Assembly: GCA_037447605.1 (NCBI GenBank)
Contig: CM074806.1
Span: forward strand, 67,417 to 131,416
Direction of reading: 5' to 3'
From: Zygnema circumcarinatum
Taxonomy: Eukaryota; Streptophyta; Zygnematophyceae; Zygnematales; Zygnemataceae
Length of the DNA: 64,000 bases
In this document: piece after piece, positions 13,905 to 31,468 of the stretch
Numbering within the stretch: the first letter of the stretch is position 1
Layout of the letters: each line of letters begins with the position of its first letter
Position numbers and translations under genes: made by a program
The notes under the pieces: generated by a model
The model's input: only the letters and a program-made list of their open reading frames with translations
Told to the model about the DNA's origin: nothing
The model's database searches: none

Positions 13905-15243
13905 CCGACGGCTTGCTTCGCTTGGGGGCGGGGGGAAGGGCCCAAAGCTCGCCTTGAAAGACGCCTCGCTGGCATGAGTTGTGCAGAGCTCATGTATCCT
14001 TGGCCTTTCCTGGCACAGAGGGTCTTTTGGAATTGGTGAGCATTCTGAAGGAATGATTATATTCCAGAGATTTCGTTTTGAAGAAATAGATTATATGCCA
14101 GAAATTGTTCATTCGTTGAGTCTGCATCACTTAGGCAGGGGCCGAGGTTGCGCTTGTGTCGGCTCGTGAAGAGGACGGTGGAAGGTAAGAGTGCGGCAGC
14201 CCGACGGACGGGAGAAGGCCTGCGCCTGCACCTATAAACTAGTCCTCTGTAGTCAGCCTGCGGCAGCTGCTGGGATGGGCGTTCCATGTTTGAATGGATT
14301 GAGACCGTTTCAACACCTAGACATTATTAGCAGTGGACGTGTAACCCAGGGATTACTGCGGCCCACACTAATTCTGTAAGCACACAATCAGAGTGGCTAC
14401 CCACGCCAAACTCAACGTGATTCACGGCATTATCTTCTGGTATATTAGTTTGTTCTAGCCAGTTCATAACCTGCTGACTTCTTTTCTAATAACTGCACAG
14501 ACGGATCTGACAAGCAAATGCCTTGTTACAATCGTTACGGCGCTTGTGAACCTCCACCTTCACGGGAAGGAAGGTTAAAGGTCATTTTTACTGCCACGAG
14601 ACATGGCCAGACGGGCAGGCTTTACTGTCAGCCGAGCTTGCCACATCGCACACTCGCAAACCCTGCCCTTTGAAAAACCGTAACGAATGTTTGACAATCA
14701 CAAGCAGACAGTTGGCGCCTGCCGGCCAGACCAAGACAAAGGCACCCGTCCATATCAACAGAAGAGCTTGGCAGTTAATGGAAACTGTTCAGTCGTCTAA
14801 CGTGGCATAACAAAGGGGAGCCGACCATTTCCACAAGTCTCTGCAAGCGTGCCGAGGCCCCCCTCCGGGAAGCCAAGGCCCACATGGAGGGCCCCCACTC
14901 CCTCTCGCTTTCGTTTTGAACGGCACAATCGAATTCCATACAACATTACAGTGAAAAACATTATTTGTAAGACAATCACATCCTTCGGGGCTGTATAACC
15001 GTCCAGCATCACAGGACGCGCCCCTCGCACGTGTAGGAAGACTACCATGTCTGTACAGCAGAAAACACCTTCAAAGAGGGCAAAATGCTTCCAGAGCCTA
15101 AGCCCGCCATCCTCTAGAGTCTATAGGGGGGGGGGAGTTGGCCCTGGCGCCCTACCCGGCCGCTGCAGCTTATTGGACGCTGCGAGGCACCGCCCGCCGT
15201 CCTTTCTGAGCCGCACACAGCGGAGCGCCCCCTTGGCAGCGAA
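13905..15243. other. Convergent 3' intergenic region
   Basis: This separates the 3' ends of the UDP-sugar transporter (+) and V-ATPase subunit A (-). It has mixed composition and no recognisable exon on either strand. It should contain the two 3' UTRs; I see no clear polyadenylation motif that can be assigned. Confidence 0.5.
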
Positions 15244-20494
<5,251 letters not shown>

Positions 20495-21301
20495 GGCGCC
20501 CAGCAGGCAGAGGCAGACAGGCGAGCAGGCAGGCAAGGAGGCAGGCAGGCAGCGGGGCGGGCCGGGGGCAAGGGCGAGGGCGGGGGCTATGGGGGGCGGG
20601 GGGGCCACCTGGCACGCACGCACGCGCGGCCGCGGCAACCGTCCGATGGATGGATGGATGCATGGCCGAGGTGGACCTGGCTGCCCGCCTCCCGGGATCC
20701 GCGTGGTGGATCCAGTGTCGCGCGGTGGATCAAGAATCTGCCGCCCGCATTGACCCGCCAGCCGGCCCCGCGCCGTTCCGTGCCCGTTCGGGCGCCGCGT
20801 CCCTTCCCGTCCCGGCGCGTGCCGCCCGCTGGTCCGACCGTACAAGTGTACGGACTCTCGCTCAGTACGGATGCGCTGTCCGGTTTAGAGATGGCAAAAA
20901 GTCCGTACAAGGGGACTTTTAGAGTTTTAGAGTTCAAAATTTAACCGTATCTACAAGTTTCAGAGTTTTAGAACACTTTTAGAATAGCCGTACGACTGTT
21001 GAAATTGAACGGCGTGTACGGCCGCACGGTAGGCGAATTGGTGCTCGTCCGTCCGAGACCTTGCCGTACAACCAAACTACCGTACAACTGTAGAGCCGTT
21101 CTAAAAGTGTTTTAGAAAACGGCCCGACTCGTAAAATTTTTGATTGGAGTTCTACTACACGACAGTGCGTCCGTCCCTAGTCGCGGTGCCGTACCGTACG
21201 GAGATCGGAGTCCGTCTGCCTGGCCGCCTAGCAGTGCAGTGGAGTGCAGTGCAGTGCAGTTGCGGGAGCGCGGCGGCAGCGGCAGGTGGGCAGGCCTGGC
21301 C
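20495..21301. promoter_or_regulatory. Shared divergent promoter of V-ATPase A and glucosylceramide synthase
   Basis: 807 bp separate two start codons pointing apart. 20500-20700 is GC-rich with GGCAGGCA runs. Between 20840 and 21199 there are ten GTAC cores, mostly as CCGTAC or GTACGG (at 20840, 20848, 20865, 20905, 20990, 21016, 21066, 21082, 21191 and 21196), far above the one or two expected. An inverted repeat with a 13-bp identical core (AACACTTTTAGAA near 20973-20985 and its complement near 21099-21111) flanks part of the cluster. I see no clear TATA box. The shared regulatory role is inferred from position. Confidence 0.65.
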
Positions 21302-24300
21302 ATGGCGGCCCCTGTCCTGGCCCAGCTCGCCGTCAGCGAGCCTCTGAACTACGCGCGTGCTGCCCTCTGCCACCCCCTCACGCTGGCTCTGCAGTGCCAG
21401 GTGCGCCATCCTGCCCGCCATCAGGTCTGCTCACAGCGGAGAACAAACCTGCGCCCTGGGCCGAGGGGCATTGACTCCTCATCCGCCCGTGCGTCGCTGT
21501 GCAGGGCTGCGCCATTCTCCTGAGCCTGGCGCTGGGATGGTTCCTCGCAGCACAGCCGCGGTAATGTATTGATGATCTGACGCCATTGCCGCGCTCTTCT
21601 TGCTGTTCGAATTGCGAGGAGGCTGAGGGCGAGGCCCTTCACGCATGTGCAGGTTACGGGCTCTACGCCGCCTGAAGAACGCCGAGCATGCTTGCAGCGG
21701 TTGCGAATGGGGGAAAGTCTCGGTTGTGCTTCCTGTTAAAGGCGTCGGGCAACACAGCCTTTCCAACTGGAGATCTCAGGTGCGGACGGTTGCTTTACGT
21801 GCCGTTCGCTTCCATGCTGCGCTATCGCTTGGCAACATCGTGTAGAGCAAGCCCCGTCCTGATGGTTTGCTTTGGGCGTCTGCAAGCGCGCCGGCTACTT
21901 CACAGCTGGCCTCTGATTATCGTGGGACTTCAGAATTCATATTTGTGGTGGAGAGCCTTGATGACCCCGCCTACGAACCCCTCATGAATCTCAGAGGTGA
22001 GCTAGAGGTGCGTCAGCAGCGCCCATTTTCATTCTAAAATCCCTTTTGGCAGCATGCGATGAATTCGTATTTCGGGTTTGGTATCCCCACTGAGCTAAAA
22101 GGCAACTACCACCAACCTGTGAAATGCATGGGTAGCTTCGCCTTGGGCTTTGGCTTTGGCTTTGTCTGTTGTCATTCACCCACAACACCTTGTGTTTAAA
22201 TTGTAATACTGATTCGTGGATGTTACTGCGCAGGGAAAAATTTCAGTGCAAGTTCAATTGGCTGGCAAGTCGTGGAAATGCAGCCAGAAGATTCATAACC
22301 AACTGGTACACTGCTTCAGCTTTTGCCGCATCACTTTTTGAACCTCGTCTGGCTACTTGCACATTGGCCATCGTGCCATGCTCCATCATCCGCCTTAAGA
22401 GTATTCAAAGCATTGTGGCGACAAACAGAGATGATTATGGAGTTTGTTCGTAATGAACACCATTTTGTGAACAGTGCTTTACTAGGGTGGTCGATTGTAG
22501 TTGTGAAGGCCATGGCGACACAATGACCCTTGTTTTCCCGATATTGAAATCTCGGTTGGCCTAACTTTCTTTGATGTTGGTTAGGAAAACTTCTCTTATG
22601 CTTTTCAATTGGAACTCTTAAGGTGTTACAACATGTTTTAATGGCCAGTGAGCCGAGCTTTGCTTTGTTTTTTAGATATTTGATGAGTAAAGTTTATTCT
22701 TTTCAACCCGTTCCATGCTTTCTTGACCTCTTTGTTGATTGCACAATCTTGGCCTCAGTATTGCGTTGGAAGGATTGCTTGTGAGAACCAGAAGAGCTAA
22801 AGCCTGGTCACAATTTCTGATATGCACACGATTGCACTAAAAGGGCTGCGTTGGCAATAATTGCAAAGCTGCAAAGAAAAGAGCGGACATAGGCCTGATT
22901 TCAAAGACTCTGTTCTGAGTAAAGTCACTTTTGAGTTGTTGCAGACTGGAGTGCAGGCCATGGCGGCAGACAGTGAATATGTGCTGTTCCTTGATGATGA
23001 TATTCGTATCCACCCGAGCACTATTACCGATCTGGTAGCGGCCATGCGTGAGAATCCCTCGGTAAACCAAACCATACCATACGTCTGATTCTAATCTGTA
23101 GATCATCATTGGATGCCGTCAAGAAATGTTCCTAAGGCTGGATGCGTAGTGGAAGTGAACCTCTACTTTACGCTTGACCTTGCTTGCTTGCTTACCTTTC
23201 CTGGAGTTAGATCTATATGTCGAGGTTGACTTCTCATGTGTCAGCTTGATTTACCTCTACAATGTGTTCTAGTATGCTGCAACTTGATTTCAAGTGCCTT
23301 AGATGCAAGTAGAGGCATCCCAATGATTCTGCGGAGCTTCTGAGGGCTCAGCCCCGGATGAGCCAAACTTTGCTGGTCGGCGATTGCGGTCAGCGCAGAC
23401 GTTTCTCGTGACGGGCTATCCATTCGATGTCCCGACAGCGCAGCTCGCGAGCTATTGCATTCTGGTGTACCATCTGGTATGGACTGTCCCACTGACATTC
23501 ACACTTTCCCAGCCTATTTTTTGTATGCAAATGAAATGGTTTTGTCGGGCTTACTCCACCTTAGGTTTCACGATGGCTTTTTTGGCTTGATTGGGGGGTT
23601 TGCAGCCACTTTTTATCGGGTTTTCAACAGGCGGAACCACCACATTTGTTTGGGGTGGCTGCATGCTGGTGAGGGTCATTTGCCGATGCAGACATGCACA
23701 CCGCTTCAACCAACCAGCACAGGATATAGCAGAATGTAGTACAGGATTTTCCTTTTTCTTTTCTTTTGTTTTCTCTTACTGAACCAAGGTTCCAGCTTTC
23801 ATCTCAGATGCATGCAGCAGACTTTCGGGAAGATCGCTACGGCCTTGTGACTGCATTACGGGATGGAGGCTATTCTGATGACATGACTCTTGCAGCCATT
23901 GCGGGTATGCCCGCTTTCTTTTCCCCGAAAACAGGGGCTGCCTTAGGGTAGTTACAGTGATGCCTTTGGCTTGGGAGAAACAAACCGAAAAACAACATCT
24001 TTCTGGCTCCAGCCGGCCTTTTACGGTTCTGTGTTGCTTTTATATGACTTCTGTGATAGCTTCCGTATGGATTTCTTTTGAGAACTTATTTTATGGCCGG
24101 CCAAAAACTAAAATGCTAATAGGGAGGCAGGGAAGCATGGCCGGCGGGTTTGCGTGCCTGACACGGCGGTCTTCCTTCATCCGCTCGCCGCCGACCTCAG
24201 TATGGCCAAGTGCGTGCTCTGACTCACACCTCATCCGCGAATGCCCCTCTAGTTAGATATCCCTGTGTTTCTTTTGCCTACGCGAATTCTGCTATTTGTA

Positions 24301-25446
24301 ACTATGCTACCCTTTTCCTTTTGGCTATTCCCTGCCCTTTGAATCTGATCAACAAGTCGAAATTGAACAATGATTGGCAGCGTAGGGTACGATCCGCTTA
24401 GAGATGTCCCACATGTGACGTCCAACATGGTACCTTTGGGGAATGCAATGTAGGTATTGGAACTACCTGCGTCGCCAAATCTTTGTTTTGGAGACCTACT
24501 GCTCACCTTTCAACCGCCTTTTAAACCGCACGCTATTCCTCGTCCACTGCTGGCTATCCTGGGGCCTTGTCCTGCCCATCGTTCCGTCAGCAGTCCACGC
24601 GATAGACATCATCTTGCATTTTCTGCACTTTCCATCCTCAGCCCATATCTGCTCCTCAGGTAAGCTCACACACACTTGCTCCAACTGTTTTTCTAAGGGA
24701 TATCAACTGTGGGTCTTCCAGATTTGCAGTTTGAAGATCTTCCGCAGGTAGCTCGGAACATAGTGTCAAGTTTGTACCTTATTGAACATAGCTGAGCCCG
24801 TCCAAGCCACGGTTGGAAGCCATGATCGTGAGCTGACGTATTCTATGTGAGTTGCCATTTACTTGCATATGGTCTGGGGGTGAAGGAGTATATGCCGCTT
24901 GGCTTTGGTTCCTTTGCGTGCTAACTGCCTGGACAACCCTCTCGTGGATGACGAAAGCTGTACTAGATCTTTGCACTGCTCTTGATCCCAAAGCGTCTTC
25001 AGTACCTGTCAGCGCGTTCAGATGGGACAAGGTGTGAATGATACGACCCTTGAGTTTATTTTTTCAAACATCAAATCCAAAATTTTGCTTCTTCCGACAG
25101 GATATGGCTTCTCACAGTTTTCGATTAGGCAATTAACATGACAGCCCAGCATTGTATCGTCAGTGGCATAGGCAACGCATCCACAATTAGTACATTTCAA
25201 GCTTGATCATTCTAAACTTAAAAGGGGATGTTCGTGCTGGGACAGATATTTGTGGGGATGGTAATTGGGAACTTTGTGTACCCCGTATGCGCACTTTATA
25301 CGTGGCTTAGACCACATGTGGAATGGTCCGGTGTGCGTTACTTTAGAAAGGCGGGCAAAATAAAGAAGGTGGGTGGCATCTCCGCTCTTGGCAACTGCAA
25401 TCCCACGTCCTGTTTGCAGTCACAGCAGGAGCGGCCTGCGAGGTAG
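21302..25446 (+). CDS. Ceramide glucosyltransferase (glucosylceramide synthase, GT21)
   Basis: Exons: 21302-21400, 21505-21560, 21653-21779, 21906-22007, 22234-22305, 22945-23061, 23399-23476, 23606-23668, 23808-23904, 24131-24209, 24454-24659, 24889-25031, 25246-25368 and 25420-25446. They give about 462 residues in a continuous frame. Family blocks in order are KVSVVLPVKGVGQHSLSNW, FIFVVESLDDPAYE, KCSQKIHNQL, the DDD motif in YVLFLDDDIRIHP (Asp 169-171), TTTFVWGGCML, LRDGGYSDDMTLAAIAG and KYWNYLRRQIFVLETY, then C-terminal membrane helices. An N-terminal hydrophobic segment (about residues 20-50) anchors it in the ER/Golgi. It transfers glucose from UDP-glucose to ceramide. The 22306-22944 intron is the longest. 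The final short exon is weakly supported, but both retained and spliced readings end at the same stop. Confidence 0.92.
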
Positions 25447-26256
25447 GAAGCACTTCATCGCTCTGCGAGGCTATGAGAATGCGTGACATAACATATGAGT
25501 TTTGGAAACGTCGGTGATGGGCAGATAGTGCGAGCGGGCGAGGCTCGTGGCAGGGACTGGCGGCAGACGCTTCGCCACTCGCCTGTTTTTGTCCGACTAT
25601 TTGATCATCTGTGTTCTACAGAGAGACTCCAGAAAATGAAAGCTGACTCCTAGTTTGTGCGTTATGATCCTACTGAGAATACTTCATTTGTGGGTGAGAC
25701 ATGTTGCTTATTTTCAACCTTTCTTGTCTCTGGAGGGCTTTTTCATGAGCCTGTTCTGTAAGTTAGAACCGCCCGTTCCAGTCGAGTCTGAGGTTCCTAC
25801 CGTTGGTTTCAAATCGAGAGCAACATGCTGGGCGGGACGCAACACCGTCGGGTGGCCTGCTCGTTGTGGCGCGCTCTGCCGGGGCTAGGGCTCGAGCCTC
25901 GCTCGAAAGGGACGCGAACGGTATTCACAAAGGTCCCGCCTGTCTGCCGCCGTCAGTGGCCGCTACTTTCGGCTGCTTTCTCGTCTCGTGGGTTCCTTTC
26001 TCCTCCTCCAGCGGCAGGCGGCCTCTAGGAAGGAAGGTTGGAAGGAGGCTGAATGGCGACTGCCACTGCTGCTCCCCTCTCCCCCGCGCGTGCGAGAAAC
26101 CACGAAACGCGCTGCGCAATCCGCCCAGCGGAGGCTACTGCGCAATAGCCGCCATAGAACCGTGGCGCTCCGCCATTGTACGGACACGGGCTTCCGTACG
26201 ACGGCTTCCTCCGCGCCGTCCCCGTCCCCGCCGCACCGGAGCAGGACGGGGCCGCC
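25447..26256. other. Intergenic region between glucosylceramide synthase and the SIS isomerase gene
   Basis: I see no family-matching exon. 25447-25850 is 3' flank. 25850-26256 becomes GC-rich, with paired GTAC cores near 26178-26202 (TTGTACGG and CCGTACGACGG) about 60 bp before the ATG, resembling the motif in other promoters of this window. It is probably the promoter and 5' leader of the gene at 26257. Confidence 0.5.
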
Positions 26257-26948
26257 ATGGCCATGGCCGCCACGACCTCCTTCCAGCGCCTCGCGGCGAG
26301 CGCCCTGGCGGAGATCGGCGCGGTCTTCGAGGTCGGCGGCGCCGACCCCTGCGTGCCTCTGCAGGACCTCATCCTCGCGGCTGCCCGCATTGTCCTCCAT
26401 GGCGTGGGAAGGTGCGCGCGCGCGTCCCTGCGCCTTTCCTGAGGGCAGCGCGGAGATGGCAGAAGGGATGTTGACGCGCGGGTCGAGGCTTGTGCAGGGA
26501 GGGCCTCATGATGCGTGCTCTGGCAATGCGGCTCTGTCACTTGGGCCTTTCTGCTCACTGCGTGGGAGATATGGGGACTCCTCCGGTGGGCCCGGGGGAC
26601 CTGCTGCTCGTCAGCGCGGGGCCCGGAGGCTTCCCCACCGTGGAAGCGCTCCTCCGCGTCGCGCAGGCTGCGGGGGCGCACACGGCAGTGATCACGGCGC
26701 AGGCGGAGGGAAGCTGCGCGGGTCTGGCCGGCACGGTCGTGCGTCTGCCTGCGCAAACCATGGCTGACGACATGGCGACGATGTCGAAGGCATCGGGCGC
26801 CGAACAGGAAGGGCGGGGGATCCTGCCCATGGGCAGTGTCTACGAGGGCGCGCTGTACATAGTGGGAGAGGTGCTCGTGCACCAGCTGCGGCTGAGGCTC
26901 GGAGAGACGCCTGCCTCCATGCGCGAGCGACACACCAATTTGGAGTAG
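26257..26948 (+). CDS. 6-phospho-3-hexuloisomerase-like SIS-domain protein
   Basis: Two exons, 26257-26411 and 26498-26948, give about 201 residues. The start is the first ATG, in a strong GCCGCCATGG context; upstream in-frame codons contain no ATG. Exon 1 encodes an N-terminal helix bundle ending IVLHGVGR. Exon 2 continues EGLMMRALAMRLCHLGLSAH, then VGDMGTPPVGPGDLLLVSAG and MGSVYEGALYIVGE. This is the SIS sugar-phosphate isomerase fold of the PHI (HxlB) type found in the bacterial/archaeal ribulose-monophosphate pathway, with orphan plant homologues (Arabidopsis At5g52190). The plant role is not established, and no hexulose-6-phosphate synthase partner gene is in the window. No strong targeting peptide is seen. 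Confidence 0.85.
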
Positions 26949-27471
26949 TAGTGAGGACCACTCACGCGCTGCTCTCATTTTGCATACGGCGCGCTCTGCC
27001 TCCTGCACTCACTCCATCTCGCTCACACCTCCACTCCGCACACAGGAAGCCTTTGAGAGCGGTCCTGAAACAGCAACACCAAAATTTCGGAGACCTTTGA
27101 CTGGTTTCTGCCGTGAAGCATCCCGTGAGATGCACGCAACTGATAAGTGATGGAGGAAAAGTCGTAGTGTAAAGACCAGTCAGCCATGTGAACACGCAGC
27201 TGCTGCATCGTCATCATGTGCACCGTCATCATGTGCACACTCTTTCGTTTCAAACCTTTGTTTTCATGCTTTTAAAAGTTTTATTTTATGATTTGTAATC
27301 TCTGTCTTCGTGATACTTCACTCGCCCACCCGCACTCAACACACATCCATGCATCCATGCATCCAAGCATGCGTCCATCCCTTCATACTTTCCAGTTTCC
27401 AACCCAAGGTCCGTACGGCAGGCGCCGCCCGCCGTACGGATGACGCCCGCCCGGTGCGCTTCCGCCGCGCC
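26949..27471. other. Intergenic region upstream of the RNA methyltransferase gene
   Basis: 3' flank of the SIS gene, then a CATGCATCC-rich patch (27345-27375) and a GTAC-containing palindromic pair (CCGTACGGCAGG and GCCGTACGGATG, 27411-27442) within 60 bp of the ATG at 27472. No exon is seen. The GTAC pair is a likely promoter element by analogy with other genes here. Confidence 0.5.
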
Positions 27472-30400
27472 ATGCTCATGGCTTCCTCCGCCGTCCCTGT
27501 TCCCTCCGCCCTCCGCCCTCCCCCTCGCTCGCTCGCTCGGCCGCGCGGGGGCGCCATGAAGCGGCCTCGCCCGCGGCCTCCGCCCCCGCCCCCGCCCCTC
27601 TCAGAGTCCGGCCGCAGCGGCAACGGCTCCGCTGCGGGCGGGCCGCCCAAAGTGAAGAAGGGCAAGAGGCCGCAGGCGGAGCGAGCCGAAGAGGGTGTGG
27701 CCGCAGCCCGCAGCCGAGGCGAGCAAGGGGCGGCCGACTGCACTGGAGCAGAAAAACAGGAGGGAGGGAGGCACTTTACCGTCTCCATTGCAGTGGCTGG
27801 ATCAGTCGTAGACAATGCGCAGTCGCTCGAGCTAGCAACTGCGGTTTGTACTCGCCCTCGCCCATGTCCCCGTCGCAGGCTTCAGGGTCTTCAGTTCTCA
27901 ATTTCTTGCGTTGCCTTCTGCAGTTATTGACCTTCAATTTGTCCTTTTTGCAACCTCTGAGTCAGCCAGAAGTTATGAGACTCCACCTAAAGGAATTTAT
28001 GTTGCTAGTTGTCCGTAGCAATCCACCGCGCATTTCTTTCCAGATAAAGAAGACTTAAGGCGTCTAATGCATACTGTGTTTCCCATGCGCTTTAGCCAGC
28101 AGATGATCACATAGGATGACCATGCCCTTCTTCAATAAGTGGCGCATGAATGTTTAAATCACTGTTTGCGACGTATCCAGTGCATGCCAGATTGAGTCGT
28201 TATTTTAGAACGGATGAAACCTTGTCATATTTTCACGCAGTATGTCCTAACAAGCTAAAAATTCTGAAGTCAGCATTAATGACCTTCTTCTTTCCTGTCA
28301 GCTTCACCAGTAGTGGCCCTTTGGCCTTTAGTCCCACGAGCACAATGGCATGTGCTGCGCGTCGAAGCACCATTTCGACCCAAAATGGGGAAGTGACAGT
28401 GTCTTCTGCCTGCCCCTGCTCATGGGGTACAATTTGTGGTGCATCTGGTGCGCTTAGCTTGCAGGTCAAATTGGGCGTGCAGCTGCAATCTTTCAGGTGG
28501 ATGAGGTAAGCGATACCTGCCAGATTACCATACAATTTTGCATACCCTTTGAACAGCCACTCCGACACTTTTCTGGTAAGAGCCCTGCAATTGCGTCGTG
28601 CAGGTGGTAGTCTTCGATGAGGGAGACGAACCGAGCGGCCCTGGAAAGCAGCGTCGCTGGCGCGACAAGGAAAATGAAAGTGGAGGAGTGTTTCTTGCAC
28701 GAGTGCTGCAGTACTTGGACACACCGCAGTATCTTCGACATACCTTAATTCCGATGCACTCTGACCTGCGCTATGCTGTACGTCAGACTCCTGACTTGTC
28801 GCAACTCCGTTGAACTGGGATGACCTTGACATATCTGAAGAGGTCTGCCGTCACTCAAAGTCTGCGCGTCAGTCAGTTAGAAAGAAAAATGAAATCAATA
28901 GATCGTTGAAGGGCGTGATGGTCCCACATGATGTATGGAGCATGCGCTATAGGGCCTATGTCTGTCCTCAATGACTGCTTTTGTTACAGAACCTTGTGCT
29001 CTTCTTAAAAAAAACCATTTCACGTTGACAGCACTTCTGGTTAGGTAGCATCAGCTATGTCTTAAGAAACACGTGAAGAACAAAGTGAGTAAAGGGCTAT
29101 CAAAATTGGTGGCAGCATGTAACGGGCTAGCCGTGACGTTGAAGTCTTCGCATTGGATGTGCAGGGCCTTCTCCCGCCGCTTGACGCACCTCATCATGCA
29201 CGCGCGCACGAGTGGCCTCCCTACCGCGAGGGCTGCGTGGTGGCGGGCTCCGGAAGGCCATCTGGCGGGAAGGGAAAGGGCGCAGCGGCAGCAGAGGGGA
29301 GCCTCGTCAACGTGGGGTTGTCAAAGGTGAGGGTTCAGCTGGTTCAGGAGAAGTGGGCCTTTCTATGGACGCTTCATCTTGGTTGGCCATTGGTGTTTCA
29401 ATAGAGGCCGCACGCCCAATATTCAAGCTTAGAACACAGGTTGGATGGGGGCTATCTGCAGGAGGCATTCATTGAGCAGCAGCTATCAGTAGGGATGAGG
29501 GTGACAGTGGCCATGGGCAACGATAGGGATGCAGCTTTAAAGCCAGGTAAGGGCTCGTCTGCCCAGTATGGAGCTATGACGTAGAGGAATGTTGCAATTA
29601 TTTGCCACTGTTGTTGGGTAGACACTGTGATTGTTTCTGTTTGAAGCCTTCACTTTGCAGCTGCATACGAGGTGAATTGCTTGCTCTCTTTAGTCAGCAT
29701 TTATCGAGGCTTGTCCTTATCCGGAGTCCAGGTACTGGTGCCACTTGTGCTTGATTACGCCGTTTTTTTGCCTGCGGAGAAATTTCCGAACTTTGATGGA
29801 AGAGCTTCTGTTACTCTCAAGGTTCACCTATAGCTGTGAATGTTGCGAATGTTTCACTGCTTGCCTGGTTACTGCGGCATATGCGTCATCACAATGTGGG
29901 TCGTTTTCCGTTTATCTGGCACGAGTGTAATTGCTTTGTGTCTACGTTAGCGTTTGCGAGCGGTTGGATTGGCTCATTACAAACTTAAGATAGGGAGAGT
30001 GTTTTGTGCCGTGTGGTGTGTGGTCTTCGGGATCCTTGGTTGCGTAAAGTCCGGGGCATGTCTCCGGCAGAGCAGTAATGTACCTTGCAGGCGGAAGCAG
30101 GGGCAGTTCTAAGAGCCGTGAGTCCCTCGGAGCCGCGAGAAAAAGCGGGGCTTTATTGGGGCTTTGCGGTACGTCTGGTTCAAGGTGTAAGCCGCGTTTT
30201 CACCGACTGCCCGTTTGAGGTATGACATCTCGCTGACTGCTCTGTAGGAGAAATTCACATAAGCCTGTAGAAACGTGCAACTCTTAGTAATGAGCGAGCA
30301 TGCGCTATCCTGCAACTAGAAATGAAGCTTGGATCTGAAAATGAGGGGTCATGTCTCACTGATCACTCTTTAAGAAATGTTTCTAGAAGAACCGGAGGAA

Positions 30401-31468
30401 GACGGAATCTGACATTACACCAGTTTCAGTTTTTTTATGACGCGCTGTAGAGCTTTTGGACAGGGAGGCTATGACTGCGTACTCGGTACATCTGAACATG
30501 GAGAAAAAATTCGCAGTTCTGACCTCGAGCTGCCTCCATTTCGGTAAAACTCTGTCCCTGTTTGGCCGGCCATGGTCTCGTCCTGTAAGTAGAAGAGTAG
30601 TAAAAAGTCATGATTACAACTCTACTCGGGGGAACCGATATGAATAGAAGGATCGTTTGTTGGAATTGAAGGGGAAACCTCCTCTGATTCTGGTTTTCTT
30701 TTCCGCGATGGTAAAGTCCAAGAAGGGTAAGGTTTCCCCTGCTAGGAACATATATTCTGTGTACGATATTCGGTAATTTTTTTGGGCTACAGGTGTCTAC
30801 CACGAGTAGATTTGAAATTCAGGGATCTTGGGTTGTTCCATCGAGGATTTTGAGGCCGCCCTGTGATATGGCAAACCTGTATGTCCAATATTGGATGCAG
30901 GCATCTACTGGTGGTGTTTGGCGGAGTGGCGGGGCTGGAAGAGAGTGTCGAGGTGGATGGCAGCATTGAGGTGAGGACATGCCGTCATTTGGCGGGTGAG
31001 GACGCAGGGCTCCATCTGGAATAAGTTCAGCGGCCGCAAAAGGAAGCCGGTTGTTATTGAAAGGTTTCAATGAGGCTGCATCTCCTTTGTTGGCAGCACT
31101 CCAGTCTGCACTGGGCTGCGTGCGTGTGGCAGGTGAAAGACACGCCTGCGTTGTTTCACCGCTATCTGAACACGTGTCCACAGCAGGGCTCGCGGACCAT
31201 CCGCACAGAGGTGGGCTGCGCGCCATTGCTTGCAAGGCAACCGTAGTTGTGCGGAAGCATTCGTAGCCGCTGAAATACACTGCTTGCAATTCTCTCCTGA
31301 GTCCGCGGGTCACATTCTCTGACACCAATGGTTCTTTCTGTCGACTCTGTGTAACAGGAAGCCATCCTGATCTCCATGTCATTTTTACAAGATGCCATTG
31401 GCCGAGCGACCGGACATGGCTCCTTGTCTTCCCCTCCTGCTGTCATCTCTAGGAGTCGTGAGTTGTAG
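27472..31468 (+). CDS. SPOUT-family RNA methyltransferase (SPOUT1/C9orf114 homologue)
   Basis: Ten exons join in phase: 27472-27843, 28458-28505, 28604-28777, 29165-29326, 29462-29546, 30101-30219, 30464-30543, 30901-30970, 31133-31210 and 31358-31468, giving about 432 residues. A basic, Pro-rich N-terminus (residues 1-95, with a KKGKRPQ nuclear-type patch) precedes the SPOUT fold: FTVSIAVAGSVVDNAQSLE, LAGQIGRAAAIFQVDEVVVF, ARVLQYLDTPQYLRHTLIP, GLLPPLDAPHHARAHEWPP, MRVTVAMGN, YDCVLGTSEHG and CPQQGSRTIRTEEAILISM. The family methylates RNA, probably in the nucleus or nucleolus; this is family knowledge. The exon 6 acceptor could be at 30094 or 30101 (both in frame). The 16-residue exon 2 was located by its phase and motif. 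Confidence 0.92.
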
